Shown: positions 27,094 through 35,280 of the stretch, in pieces
Position numbering within the stretch: the first letter of the stretch is position 1
Layout of the letters: every line of letters starts with the position of its first letter
DNA from: Pseudomonadota bacterium
GTDB taxonomy: Bacteria > Pseudomonadota > Gammaproteobacteria > Xanthomonadales > Xanthomonadaceae
Reading direction: 5' to 3'
DNA length: 64,000 nt
Assembly: GCA_023390905.1 (NCBI GenBank)
Contig: JAEWBY010000011.1
Location: forward strand, 62,001 to 126,000
Notes under the pieces: model-generated
What the model was told of the DNA's origin: nothing
The model's database searches: none
The model's input: only the letters and a program-made list of their open reading frames with translations
Position numbers and translations under genes: made by a program

Positions 27094-27882
27094 ATGGCAT
27101 CCCCATACCGGGCAGCGGCCATGCTGCTGTTGCTGAGCACCGCCGCCGCCGCATCGCCGGCCGATGAGAAAACGAAGACGGCGATCGATCCCGTGTTGCT
27201 GGCCGATGCGGCAACGCTCACGCCCGATCAGATTGCCAACCTCCAGCAGCGCCTGATCGACTGGCCGCAACTGTCGCGCTATCGACAGGACAACGCAGAA
27301 CTGCGGGCCCCGGCGGCCGGCGAGCGGCGCGTGGTCTTCTATGGCGATTCGATCACCGATGGCTGGGGACGCGTGGACGGCACGCAGTTCTTTCCCGGCA
27401 AGGCCTATGTCAATCGCGGCATCTCCGGGCAGACGACCGCCCAGATGCTCCTGCGATTCCGCCAGGACGTGATCGATCTGACGCCGGCGGTGGTGGTCAT
27501 CCTCGCCGGCACCAACGACATCGCCGGCAACACCGGTCCGGCCACGCAGGCGATGATCGAGGACAACCTGCAATCGATGACGCAGCTCGCCCAGGCCAAC
27601 GGCATCCGCGTGGTGCTGGCCTCGGTACTGCCGGTCAGCGACTATCCGTGGCGGCCGGGCCTGCAACCTGCTGCCAAGGTCAGCGCGCTCAATGCATGGA
27701 TCGCCGATTACGCGCGCCATCATGACGCGATCTATCTCGATTACCACAGCGCGATGCGCAACGCCGAAGGTGGACTGGATACGCGGCTGGCCGCCGATGG
27801 CGTGCATCCGACGCCGGCAGGCTACGCACTGATGGCTCCATTGGCCGAAGCGGCGATCGCACGGGCGCTGGCGATGCCCTAG
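27094..27882 (+). CDS. Exported SGNH/GDSL-type hydrolase
   Basis: A 262-residue exported esterase/lipase-like hydrolase. The signal peptide ends near TAAAASPAD. SGNH blocks are: block I YGDSITDGWG (nucleophile Ser), block II NRGISGQT (Gly), block III AGTNDI (Asn), and block V DGVHPTPAGY (catalytic Asp/His). All four catalytic elements are intact. The start is placed at the ATG at 27094 following GAGAGGACTCCC rather than the GTG at 27076, which lies inside the hairpin described above. Substrate unknown; similar exported enzymes act on acylated sugars or glycerolipids. Confidence 0.88.
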   Translation: MASPYRAAAMLLLLSTAAAASPADEKTKTAIDPVLLADAATLTPDQIANLQQRLIDWPQLSRYRQDNAELRAPAAGERRVVFYGDSITDGWGRVDGTQFFPGKAYVNRGISGQTTAQMLLRFRQDVIDLTPAVVVILAGTNDIAGNTGPATQAMIEDNLQSMTQLAQANGIRVVLASVLPVSDYPWRPGLQPAAKVSALNAWIADYARHHDAIYLDYHSAMRNAEGGLDTRLAADGVHPTPAGYALMAPLAEAAIARALAMP

Positions 27883-27917
27883 ATGCGCGCGACACGTGTC
27901 CGATGCCAGGAAAGAAG

Positions 27918-27945
27918 ACGGCCGCGGGATGCGGCCGTTTCTTTT
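27918..27945. terminator. Bidirectional rho-independent terminator
   Basis: ACGGCCGC (27918-27925), loop GGGAT, GCGGCCGT (27931-27938), then TTCTTTT. A run of A's on the left (AAAGAAG) makes it work in the other direction too, between the SGNH hydrolase gene and the convergent cyclophilin gene. Confidence 0.9.
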
Positions 27946-27964
27946 CGTGCGCGGCTGATGCGGA

Positions 27965-28879
27965 TTATTTCTTCGGTGTGCGCACCGGCAGCGGAACGTT
28001 GCACAGATCGATGTGGCCGGCCGGGCGCACGTACCAGCCATCGCGGCGATTGCGGCGGGCCTCGGTGGCGTCGCGGAAGGTTTTGGAATCGGTGCGCAGC
28101 AGTTGCAGCGGCGTGCGTTCGGCTTCGGGCACTTCGCTGGCCAGGCGGATCGCGCGGATTGGCGTGTAGTCCGACGGCGCGGCGTACATGCCCATCGGAT
28201 CCGGGCCGCGCTTGAGCACGCTCAGCAGTTCCATGCCCCTGACCACGCGACCGACGACGGTGATGTTGCGGTCGAGCTGGCGTGGCGACTGGCCGATGAC
28301 CACGTACAACTCGGTGCCGTTGCTGCTGTCCGGTGCGGTGTCGCGGCCCGCGCCCAGCGTGCCGTAGCAATGCGCGGCCCAGGCCTGTCCGCTGGCGGGA
28401 TCGCGGCCGGCCGGGAATCCATCGACGAAACCGACCTGCGGCGCCCAGCCGTCGCGATCCGGCAACGCAGCGAACTCCAGGCCTTCGGCCTTGCGCTCGA
28501 ATTCGGCCGGCAGGTGCGCCTTGGCGCTGCCGAGCGGTTTGCGCTTGGCTTCATCCTCGGTGGGATCGCCGAACTGCACGACCCAGTTGTCCTGCGAGCG
28601 ATAGATGTTCAGGCCGTTCCAGAACCCTTCCTTCGCCAGCGTGCGGATATTGCCCACGTGCTCGGGCGCGAAGTCCGGCGCCAGTTCGATGATCACGCGG
28701 CCGCTGTCCAGTTCCATGTACAGCGTGTTGGCCGGATCCAGCGTGCGCCAGTCGCTGGCGGGTGAGGCGTCGAGGATTTCCTGCGCGGTGCGGTATTTGC
28801 CGGCCGGTTCGGCGGCGGAAGCGGGCGCGATGGCGGCGAGGGTGAGGGCGGAAGCGAGCAGGGCGTGACGCAGGGTCAT
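27965..28879 (-). CDS. Periplasmic cyclophilin-type peptidyl-prolyl isomerase
   Basis: A 304-residue exported protein of the cyclophilin fold, assisting folding of envelope proteins. The signal peptide ends near ASAAE. The domain begins with LDSGRVIIELAPDFAPEHVG and has the pattern FWNGLNIYRSQDNWVVQFGD and NITVVGRVVRGMELL. It is longer than a minimal cyclophilin because of an insertion (about 110-190) and a C-terminal extension. The Arg of the canonical active site is not obvious in NIYRSQDNWVVQFG; the R in IYRSQ may fill the role. Isomerase activity is therefore likely but not certain. Confidence 0.82.
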   Translation of the reverse strand: MTLRHALLASALTLAAIAPASAAEPAGKYRTAQEILDASPASDWRTLDPANTLYMELDSGRVIIELAPDFAPEHVGNIRTLAKEGFWNGLNIYRSQDNWVVQFGDPTEDEAKRKPLGSAKAHLPAEFERKAEGLEFAALPDRDGWAPQVGFVDGFPAGRDPASGQAWAAHCYGTLGAGRDTAPDSSNGTELYVVIGQSPRQLDRNITVVGRVVRGMELLSVLKRGPDPMGMYAAPSDYTPIRAIRLASEVPEAERTPLQLLRTDSKTFRDATEARRNRRDGWYVRPAGHIDLCNVPLPVRTPKK

Positions 28880-29057
28880 GGGCGCAATCCATTGGGTGGT
28901 GGCGCGATTCTACGCAGCCGGCTACGGGAGGCGGATCGCCTGCGCGTTGGTCGGCATCCGGTTTTGCCGGAGTGATCCGCACAGGGCGCGCAGGGGAGCG
29001 GCCTGGGCTGAAGCTACGTTTGCGAATTGTCGGAGGAGTGGTTCAGAGGCCCGCTCG

Positions 29058-29080
29058 GCAGGAGCAGCTTCGGCCGCGAC
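29058..29080 (+). repeat. REP-like unit (single copy)
   Basis: GCAGGAGCAGCTTCGG then CCGCGAC. It matches the unit at 2197-2220 with few changes. Single, without an inverted partner close by. Confidence 0.6.
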
Positions 29081-29146
29081 AGCGTCAATGACGCGCGGCG
29101 GCGCTTGATCCGGCAGCCCCATGCAGCACCCATGACTACAAGCACA

Positions 29147-29171
29147 TTCGCTATAGCCAACTTCGCAATAG
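29147..29171 (+). promoter_or_regulatory. Direct repeats, candidate PadR operator/promoter
   Basis: TTCGCTATAG and TTCGCAATAG (one mismatch), 15 bp apart start to start, 35-59 bp upstream of the PadR GTG start. The inner parts also read CTAT...ATAG as a loose palindrome. Site is a candidate only; no protein-binding consensus is assumed. Confidence 0.4.
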
Positions 29172-29205
29172 TGTTGTCTCCAAGCTAGTTCCAGGAGACC
29201 CGGCC

Positions 29206-29571
29206 GTGGTCGATACCGACACCTCCCTCAAGAAGTTCCAGAAGGAGCTGAGCGCCGGGACCGTTTCGCTGGTGCTGCTGGGCGTGCTGGCCCAGGCCAG
29301 CGAGCCGATGTATGGCTACCTCATCGCCAAGCAGCTCGAGCGCAGCGGGGAGGGCGTACTCAGCGGCAAGCAGAGCGCGCTGTATCCGGTGCTGCGCAAT
29401 CTGGAGGCGGCGGGGCTGCTGGAGAGTTTCGTCGAACCCTCCGTGGCCGGCCCGCCCCGGCGCTATTACCGCATCACCGCGGCAGGGCGGCAGACCCTGC
29501 AGAGCTGGGCAGCCGCGTGGCGCGCTACCCGGGATTCCGTTGATTCCGTCCTGTCGGGGATAACCGCATGA
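29206..29571 (+). CDS. PadR-family transcriptional regulator
   Basis: A 121-residue winged-helix regulator of the PadR family: LVLLGVLAQASEPMYGYLIA near the start, LYPVLRNLEAAGLLES as the recognition region, and RRYYRITAAGRQTLQ as the wing. It starts at GTG 29206 with AGGAGA 9 nt upstream. It is coupled to the next gene by an ATGA overlap. PadR proteins of this size usually repress the operon they start, and the repeats upstream are candidate sites. Confidence 0.9.
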   Translation: MVDTDTSLKKFQKELSAGTVSLVLLGVLAQASEPMYGYLIAKQLERSGEGVLSGKQSALYPVLRNLEAAGLLESFVEPSVAGPPRRYYRITAAGRQTLQSWAAAWRATRDSVDSVLSGITA

Positions 29572-30479
29572 ACACCGAAAGCCGCCCGCGTCTTCCCACC
29601 ACGATTCCCGAGTACCTGGATCAACTGCGCGCCGCGCTGGCCGGCGCCGATCCGGCGCTGATCCAGGACGCGCTGTACGACGCGGAGGAATACCTGCGCT
29701 CGGAACTGGCCGAACAGCCCGGCCGCAGCGAAGCCGAAGTGATCGCCTCGGTCGCCGGCAGCTATGGTGCGCCGGAAGAAGTGGCCGAGATCTACCGCGA
29801 CACCGAGATCACCGTCGCGCGCGCGCTGAAGCCGCCGTTGCCGCCCAAGCGCCAGTCCGTGTTCGGCCGTTTCTTCGGCGTGGCCGCCGATCCCCGGACC
29901 TACGGCGCGCTGTTCTACATGCTGCTGTCACTGGCGACGGGGTTGTTCTACTTCACCTGGGTGGTGACCGGCGCAAGCGTTTCAGTCGGGCTGTTGATCC
30001 TCATCATCGGCGTGCCGCTGCTGATGTTGTTCTTGGCTTCAGTGCGGCTGCTGTCGCTGGTGGAAGGCCGCATCGTCGAGGTGCTGCTGGGCGAACGCAT
30101 GCCGCGCCGGCCGTTGTATACGCAGCGCGACAAGCCATGGCTCACGCGCATCCAGGAGATGTTCACTGATGGCCGCACCTGGAGCGCGATGCTGTATTTC
30201 CTGCTGATGATGCCGCTGGGCACGGCGTACTTCACCGTGTTCGTGACCTTGTTGAGCGTGGCGCTGAGCTTCATCGCCACGCCGCTGATCCTGGTCTTCC
30301 CCGCGCGCTGGGAAGTGGGCATGTGGCCGGGCAGTCCGGATGGCGCGCTGTTCCTGATTCCGCTGTTCTGCGTGATCGGCATCGTGCTGCTGTTCGCCAC
30401 GCTGCATCTGGCGCGCGGCATCGGCAAGGTGCACGCGTGGATCGCCAAGCAATTGCTGGTGCGCAGCCCGGTGGTGTGA
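29568..30479 (+). CDS. DUF1700/sensor-domain membrane protein of a PadR operon
   Basis: A 303-residue inner-membrane protein. A DUF1700-like N-terminus (about 10-80, with YLDQLRAALAGADPALIQDAL and SVAGSYGAPEEVAEIY) is followed by the hydrophobic 'putative sensor' domain with four to five helices. PadR followed by a membrane sensor protein of this type is a familiar arrangement in bacteria for envelope stress or lipid-related control; the signal is not known. The C-terminus lies in the cytoplasm or just after the last helix. ATGA overlap at 29568-29571 couples it to PadR. Confidence 0.83.
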   Translation: MNTESRPRLPTTIPEYLDQLRAALAGADPALIQDALYDAEEYLRSELAEQPGRSEAEVIASVAGSYGAPEEVAEIYRDTEITVARALKPPLPPKRQSVFGRFFGVAADPRTYGALFYMLLSLATGLFYFTWVVTGASVSVGLLILIIGVPLLMLFLASVRLLSLVEGRIVEVLLGERMPRRPLYTQRDKPWLTRIQEMFTDGRTWSAMLYFLLMMPLGTAYFTVFVTLLSVALSFIATPLILVFPARWEVGMWPGSPDGALFLIPLFCVIGIVLLFATLHLARGIGKVHAWIAKQLLVRSPVV

Positions 30480-30484
30480 GCGAC

Positions 30485-30542
30485 GGGATCCGGGGGGCGC
30501 GGCACGGGATCCGCACCGCACCGCGGCCCAATCCCGGATCCC
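30485..30542. terminator. Long palindrome between converging genes
   Basis: GGGATCCGGG at 30485-30494 pairs with CCCGGATCCC at 30533-30542, the latter overlapping the stop codon of the PHA depolymerase gene. The loop between contains additional inverted words (GCGGCACGGGATCCGC). No U-tract. It probably separates the convergent sensor and phaZ transcripts. Confidence 0.5.
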
Positions 30543-31792
30543 TAATCGCGGTACCGGGCGATGAAATCGCGCACTTGCGGATATACCTTGTCGCGCCAGC
30601 GGCGGCCGCTGAAGATGCCGTAGTGGCCTGCGCCTTCGACGGTGATGTGCTGCCGATCCGGCTTGGCCACGCCTGTGCACAGATCATGCGCGGCAGCCGT
30701 CTGCCCGAGGCCGGAGATGTCATCGAGTTCGCCTTCGATCGTGAGCAGGCCGGTCTTCGTGATCGCGGAAGGCTGCACCCGCTCTCCGTTGACCTCCCAC
30801 GCACCGCGCGGCAGCAGGAATTCCTGGAACACCACGCGGATCGTGTCGAGGTAGTACTGGGCCGGCATGTCGAGCACGGCGTTGTATTCGTCGTAGAAGC
30901 GGCGATGCGACTGCGCATCCTGCAGATCGCCCTTGACCAGGTTGGAATAGAAATCCCAGTGCGACATGAAGTGCCGGCTGGGATTCATCGCGATGAACCC
31001 GGCGTGCTGCAGGAAGCCCGGATACACCGCGCGGCCGTGGCCCGGATAGGGCAGCGGCACGGTATGGATGACGTTGTGCTCGAACCACGACAACGGGTTG
31101 CGCATCGCCAGGCTGTTGACTTCGGTCGGGCTGCGGCGCGCATCGATCGGGCCGCCCATCATCGTCAGCGTGCGCGGCGTGGGTTCACCGCGCGCGGCCA
31201 TCAGCGAGACGGCGGCGAGCACCGGCACCGTCGGCTGGCACACGCTGATGACGTGCAGGCGTTCGGCGCCGATGTGGCGGATGAATTGCTCGATGTAGGC
31301 GACGTAATCGTCCAGGCTGAAGTCGCCGGCTTCGGTCGGCACCATGCGCGCGTCGATCCAGTCGGTGACGTAGACCTTGTGATCGCGCAGCAGCGTGCGC
31401 ACGGTATCGCGCAGCAGCGTGGCGTGATGGCCTGACAGCGGCGCCACGACCAGCACAGCCGGATCATCCTTGAGCTGTGCGATGGCCTCGGCGTCGTCGG
31501 TATAGCGCTTGAAGCGGAGCAGGCGGCAGAACGGCCTGCTCAGGATTTCCTGTTCGACCACCGGCACGGTACGGCCGCCGACTTCGACTTCATGGATCTC
31601 CCACGCCGGTTTTTCGTATTCCTTGCCGATGCGGTGGATCAGCTCGTTGCCCGCGGCAATGCGCTCGGCGCCCGGCAGGCTCGACAACCAACTGCCCGGC
31701 GCGGAAAAAATCCGCGCGTTCGCTTCGGCCATGTAGGCCAGCGGCGCCATCCAGGCGCGGCCGAGTTCGTGCCACTGATAAAGAAAGGTCAT
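30542..31792 (-). CDS. phaZ: Intracellular polyhydroxyalkanoate depolymerase
   Basis: A 416-residue intracellular PHA depolymerase, mobilising stored polyhydroxybutyrate. It shows the PhaZ pattern: N-terminal MTFLYQWHELGRAWMAPL, the nucleophile region HVISVCQPTVPVLA where a Cys (C185) replaces the usual Ser, as in Ralstonia PhaZ1 (Cys183), a catalytic-Asp region IEGELDDISG, and GAGHYGIFSGRRWRD with the catalytic His. There is no signal peptide. Start set at 31792; an upstream in-frame start at 31822 is less typical. No PHA synthase gene is in the window, so polymer production is not shown here. Confidence 0.85.
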   Translation of the reverse strand: MTFLYQWHELGRAWMAPLAYMAEANARIFSAPGSWLSSLPGAERIAAGNELIHRIGKEYEKPAWEIHEVEVGGRTVPVVEQEILSRPFCRLLRFKRYTDDAEAIAQLKDDPAVLVVAPLSGHHATLLRDTVRTLLRDHKVYVTDWIDARMVPTEAGDFSLDDYVAYIEQFIRHIGAERLHVISVCQPTVPVLAAVSLMAARGEPTPRTLTMMGGPIDARRSPTEVNSLAMRNPLSWFEHNVIHTVPLPYPGHGRAVYPGFLQHAGFIAMNPSRHFMSHWDFYSNLVKGDLQDAQSHRRFYDEYNAVLDMPAQYYLDTIRVVFQEFLLPRGAWEVNGERVQPSAITKTGLLTIEGELDDISGLGQTAAAHDLCTGVAKPDRQHITVEGAGHYGIFSGRRWRDKVYPQVRDFIARYRD

Positions 31793-31881
31793 GGAGTCCG
31801 GGGACGTGCGGATGCGCCGCAACTGTTGCGGTGCAGCATACCGCAGACAGGCCGGCCCCGGAATTCGCCTGTTCAGGAAGG

Positions 31882-32469
31882 TCAGACCGTTTCCAGCGAT
31901 GCGGCCTCGGCCGCCAACGCCGGTGACAGCCAGCAGTGGCTGCCGGCCCCGCGCAGGCCGACGGACTCGAACTGCTGCCGATACCAGCGCGCCGGGCGCG
32001 ACTGGAAGCCTTCGTGGTCGCCTTCGTATTCGTCCTCGCGCGCGAAGGTTGCCAGGAAAGCGACACCCGTGCAGAGTTCGGCCAAGCCGGGCAGGCCGCG
32101 CTTGAGTTCACGGGTCGGCAGGTAATGCAGGACGTCCGAGCAGATCAGCAGATCCACCGGCGCGCACGGTCGCAGGAATTCGAACTCGGCGAACGCGGCC
32201 CGGTGCAGATTGCGCTGGCGACCATAGCGGCGGATCGCGTACTCGCTGCTGTCAAAGCCGAGGTAGCGCAGTTTCGGCCGCAGTTTCAGCAATGGCGCGC
32301 GCCATGCGCCCTCACCGCAGCCGATGTCCAGCACCGTGCGCACCGGGCGTTCGAGGTAGTACTCGGCGGTGGCGACCGCGAGCGCGACCTTGCGCGCCAG
32401 TCGCTGCGGTCCACCGATGTCGCCGTCGCGATACCAGCGTTGGAAGTAGTGGGCGTCGTAGGTTTTCAT
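31882..32469 (-). CDS. Class I SAM-dependent methyltransferase
   Basis: A 195-residue methyltransferase. SAM-binding motif I is VLDIGCGEGAW, with an acidic motif II at YLGFDSSEYA and LICSDVLHYLP later. The start at 32469 (MKTYDAHYFQRWY) is chosen since the YFQRWY region is common at the N-terminus of such proteins; longer in-frame starts are rejected. Substrate unknown. It is divergent from the HemJ-like gene with about 155 bp between, which contains GGAATCGGGAATCGG repeats of the intergenic type seen elsewhere in this window. Confidence 0.83.
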   Translation of the reverse strand: MKTYDAHYFQRWYRDGDIGGPQRLARKVALAVATAEYYLERPVRTVLDIGCGEGAWRAPLLKLRPKLRYLGFDSSEYAIRRYGRQRNLHRAAFAEFEFLRPCAPVDLLICSDVLHYLPTRELKRGLPGLAELCTGVAFLATFAREDEYEGDHEGFQSRPARWYRQQFESVGLRGAGSHCWLSPALAAEAASLETV

Positions 32470-32624
32470 TGTAGGAATCGGGAATCGGAAGCGGAGATGA
32501 TGCAGCAGTTCTTCGCCGGCCGTGTTTGCGTGGCGCGGCATTGCAATGACCGGGTGGATGTTCGCGTTGGACAGGGGCGCTGTGCATCGCGGAGAATCGC
32601 GGGCAGCCACGTCAGGAGCCAATC

Positions 32625-33077
32625 ATGGGTGCGTATTTCTGGGTCAAGACCTTCCACATCGTGTTCGTGATCGCGTGGATGAGCACCGTGTTCTATCTGC
32701 CTCGGATTCTGGTCAATCTCAGCGAAACGCGCACACAGCCGGACGTGCAGGCGCGGCTGTCAATGATGGGTCGCAAGCTGTACGGCTTCGGCCACTCGAT
32801 GTTCGGGCTGGCGTTCGTGCTCGGTCTGGTGCTGTGGCTGGGTTATCGCTTCGTTCCGGAATTCCCGACGATGGTCGGGCAGGGCACGGCGTGGCTGCAT
32901 GCGAAGCTCGCGCTGGTGGTGCTGATCCTGATCCAATTCGTCATCGCGGGCCGCTGGCTGAAGGGTGTGGCGAAGGGACGCGCGCTGCCCTCACCGTTCA
33001 CCCTGCGCCTGTTCAACGAGCTCCCGCTGATCGCGCTGATCGTGATCGTCTGGCTGGTGCTGGCGAAGCCGTTCTGA
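32625..33077 (+). CDS. HemJ/CopD-family membrane protein (probable protoporphyrinogen oxidase)
   Basis: A 150-residue inner-membrane protein with four helices. The opening YFWVKTFHIVFVIAWMSTVF, the YLPRILV after it, the GRKLYGFG segment and WLHAKLALVVL match the HemJ (UPF0093) pattern, in which the first-helix His and the Lys/His of the third helix are essential for oxidation of protoporphyrinogen IX in haem synthesis. The CopD family name is often applied to these proteins, so the call is at family level. ATG at 32625. Confidence 0.72.
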   Translation: MGAYFWVKTFHIVFVIAWMSTVFYLPRILVNLSETRTQPDVQARLSMMGRKLYGFGHSMFGLAFVLGLVLWLGYRFVPEFPTMVGQGTAWLHAKLALVVLILIQFVIAGRWLKGVAKGRALPSPFTLRLFNELPLIALIVIVWLVLAKPF

Positions 33078-33435
33078 GTCCGCAAGCCGCTACGGCGTTC
33101 TGATTAGCGCGGTGTCCCCGCACGTGGATGGCAGTGCCTTATGCTTCGCGCTTGCTTCGCTTCGCCTTCGCTTTGGCCTTCCCTGCACCATAAAGCACGC
33201 CGGGCATCGCGGCCGGCCGGGGCCGCAGATGCGCCCTTGTCCGAGCGCAGCGAGTTCGGGCGCCGTGTCCCGGCTGGCGAGAAGCGCGGTGAACCGGAGC
33301 GGCTTCACCGCTCCGGCGAGCGTCCGGCGCCTGCGCTTTGGGTTGCTTTTGGCAAGACAGAAGTAACGCGCGCACAAGCGCGAAAGCCCTGCTTTGCGCA
33401 TTGCTCATTCCCCGGGGTCGGGGAAGAAGCGCGCG
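33078..33435. repeat. Degenerate dispersed element between hemJ-like and alkaline phosphatase genes
   Basis: 358 bp with no supported gene. It contains CGGTGAACCGGAGC with the inverse CACCGCTCCGG at 33290-33320, a decayed inverted repeat GTTGCTTTT...GAAGTAAC around 33341-33367, and a hairpin at 33408-33425. Frames on both strands give low-complexity Ala/Arg/Lys/Ser peptides rather than folded-protein sequences. The word CTTTGGGTTGCTTTTGGC resembles a dispersed intergenic element that I recall in xanthomonad genomes, in which a longer palindrome carries GGGTTACTTTT; that resemblance is from memory. It may be a non-coding mobile or REP-type remnant. Confidence 0.5.
33408..33425 (-). terminator. 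Hairpin after the alkaline phosphatase gene
   Basis: TTCCCCG / CGGGGAA (33408-33414 and 33419-33425) around GGGT, 11 bp past the stop codon of the alkaline phosphatase gene on the minus strand. No clear U-tract, so termination is possible but weak. Confidence 0.5.
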
Positions 33436-35142
33436 TCACTTCTTCTCGAGATCCGCCGGCTTCGGCAATTCCACCGGTACACCGTTGGCGTCGCAGGTAT
33501 TGGCGGCGCACAGGCGTTCGCGCAGTCTGGGCGTGGCCTGCACGATCAGGTGATAGATGACGTTCTGCTCCAGCGTGCCGCGCACGGCGTCGCTGCCCGG
33601 GCCGATCGCCCAGATACCCACGTCCTCGCCGCCATGCGATTCGGATTTGAGTGGCACGAGCGATTCCTGCAGATAGTCCGGATGCTCGGTGTCGACATGG
33701 CTCAGATCGGGACGGCCTTCGGCCGCTTCCACGCTGCTCGGCGCATGCAGGAATTTCTTCGGGCCGGCCGGCTGGCGGTTGCCCGCGCCGGTGTAGCCCG
33801 GGCCGTTGGCGTAGCTCAGCGTGGTGAACGGCAGGCCGAGCTGATCGCGGGCGAGATCGCCGGCGGCATCGTCTTCGCCGCCCTGTCCGCGCACCTTGCC
33901 CAGGATCGGATTGCCGCGCACCGGGTAGCCGACGAAGTTCAGCGTGTGCGAGTGATCGGCGGTCACGAGGATCAGCGTGTCTTCGCGCGAGGTGGCATCG
34001 AGCGCGGCCTGCACGGCTTCGGACAACGCCACCGTTTCATCGAGCGCGCGATACGCATTGCCGTAGTGGTTGGCGTGATCGATGCGCGCGCCCTCGACCA
34101 TCAACACATAGCCGTCGCGGCTGCGCGAGAGCGTGTGGATCGCCGCGCGCGTCATCTCCGCCAGCGAAGGCTCGCCGGCCGCATCACGCGGGCGGTCGTG
34201 CTCGAACTGCATGTGGTCCGGCTCGAACAGACCGAGCAGGCGCGGCGCGTCCTTCGCCGATTCCAGTTGCGCGCGATTCCACACATAGGCGCCGCCGGGA
34301 TTGGCGCGCATCCATTCGCCGGGCAGATCGCGGCCGTCCAGGCGCTGGCCCACCTTGTCGTCGTATTCGGGATCGCGTTGTGCGGTGCCGGTGAACTCGC
34401 CGCGACCGCCGCCGAGCGCGACGGTCGGACCGTGGCCGAAGCGCGCGGACGTCAGCAGTTGTTGCGCGATGTCGGTGCAGCCCTGCGCGGTGGCGGCCGC
34501 AGGAAGATCGGTGTCGTTTTCCCAGTTGCGGTCCGGCACGTGCGCATACGTCGCGGCCGGCGTGGCGTGGGTGAGTCGCGCGGTGCTGACGATGCCGGTG
34601 GCCATGCCGGCGCTGTCGGCCAGTTCCAGCCAGGTCAAGGCCGCCTTGCCGCGGCTGTCGTTGCAGTCATCGCGCAAACCGGCGGTCACGCCGATCGCGC
34701 CCATGTGCGTCTTCACGCCGGTGGTGATCGCGGTCATCGTGCCGGCCGAATCCGGCGTCTGCGAATCGGTGTTGTAGGTCTTGCTGAAAGCGGTATGCGG
34801 AAAGCGCTCCCAGCTCAGCAGGTTTTCCTCGCCGGGCTGGCCCTTGCGCTGGCCGTCGAAGATGCGCGCGGCCGCCACGGTGGTGAGGCTCATGCCATCA
34901 CCGAGGAACAGGATGACGTTCTTCGCGCGGGCCTGCATCGCGCCATTGGCGGCCGCGCGCGAGGCGCCGCTGCGATACCACCAGGCAGGCGTTTCTCCTC
35001 CCGGATGCGCCACGGCGGGCACATCGATGCGGACAGGGGCGGCGGCGTGGGTGGCGGACGTGGCCGGAGCGGAGGCGCAGCCGGCGAACAGGGTGATCAG
35101 GCTCATGCCCAGAGCGGGCAGGGCGAAGGTGTTTCGGTGCAT
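33436..35142 (-). CDS. Alkaline phosphatase (PhoA family), lipoprotein type
   Basis: A 568-residue exported alkaline phosphatase, hydrolysing phosphomonoesters in the periplasm or at the outer surface. The signal peptide has a lipobox (LFAGC). Catalytic pattern: ILFLGDGMSLTTVAAARIF as the first metal site, TDSQTPDSAGTMTAITTGV with the nucleophile Ser in the DSAGTMTA stretch, VEGARIDHANH and TADHSHTLNF for metal ligands. The chosen start at 35142 has GGAG six bases upstream; the frame stays open upstream to 36282 but that extension is low-complexity and opposite the symporter gene, so it is rejected. Confidence 0.9.
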   Translation of the reverse strand: MHRNTFALPALGMSLITLFAGCASAPATSATHAAAPVRIDVPAVAHPGGETPAWWYRSGASRAAANGAMQARAKNVILFLGDGMSLTTVAAARIFDGQRKGQPGEENLLSWERFPHTAFSKTYNTDSQTPDSAGTMTAITTGVKTHMGAIGVTAGLRDDCNDSRGKAALTWLELADSAGMATGIVSTARLTHATPAATYAHVPDRNWENDTDLPAAATAQGCTDIAQQLLTSARFGHGPTVALGGGRGEFTGTAQRDPEYDDKVGQRLDGRDLPGEWMRANPGGAYVWNRAQLESAKDAPRLLGLFEPDHMQFEHDRPRDAAGEPSLAEMTRAAIHTLSRSRDGYVLMVEGARIDHANHYGNAYRALDETVALSEAVQAALDATSREDTLILVTADHSHTLNFVGYPVRGNPILGKVRGQGGEDDAAGDLARDQLGLPFTTLSYANGPGYTGAGNRQPAGPKKFLHAPSSVEAAEGRPDLSHVDTEHPDYLQESLVPLKSESHGGEDVGIWAIGPGSDAVRGTLEQNVIYHLIVQATPRLRERLCAANTCDANGVPVELPKPADLEKK

Positions 35143-35280
35143 CAGCAACTCCAGCAGGGACCTCGACATTATGCGGTGCGCACAGTGTCCTGTTGATGAC
35201 ACGCCGGCTTTCCAGTCGTGCGGTCGCGGTGGCGGCGGGGTCGGCGTATCGTGTCGGCTTCCTTTTTTCCAGGCGTGCCG

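Larger units (their letters stand above)
28880..29205. other. Intergenic region with REP unit and putative PadR control region
   Basis: 326 bp between the divergent cyclophilin and PadR genes. No supported gene. It holds a REP-like unit at 29058-29080. Just before the PadR gene lie two 10-nt direct repeats (TTCGCTATAG at 29147-29156, TTCGCAATAG at 29162-29171) spaced by 15 bp. These are a candidate operator or promoter for the PadR-sensor operon, since PadR proteins often repress their own operons. AGGAGA precedes the GTG start. Confidence 0.5.
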
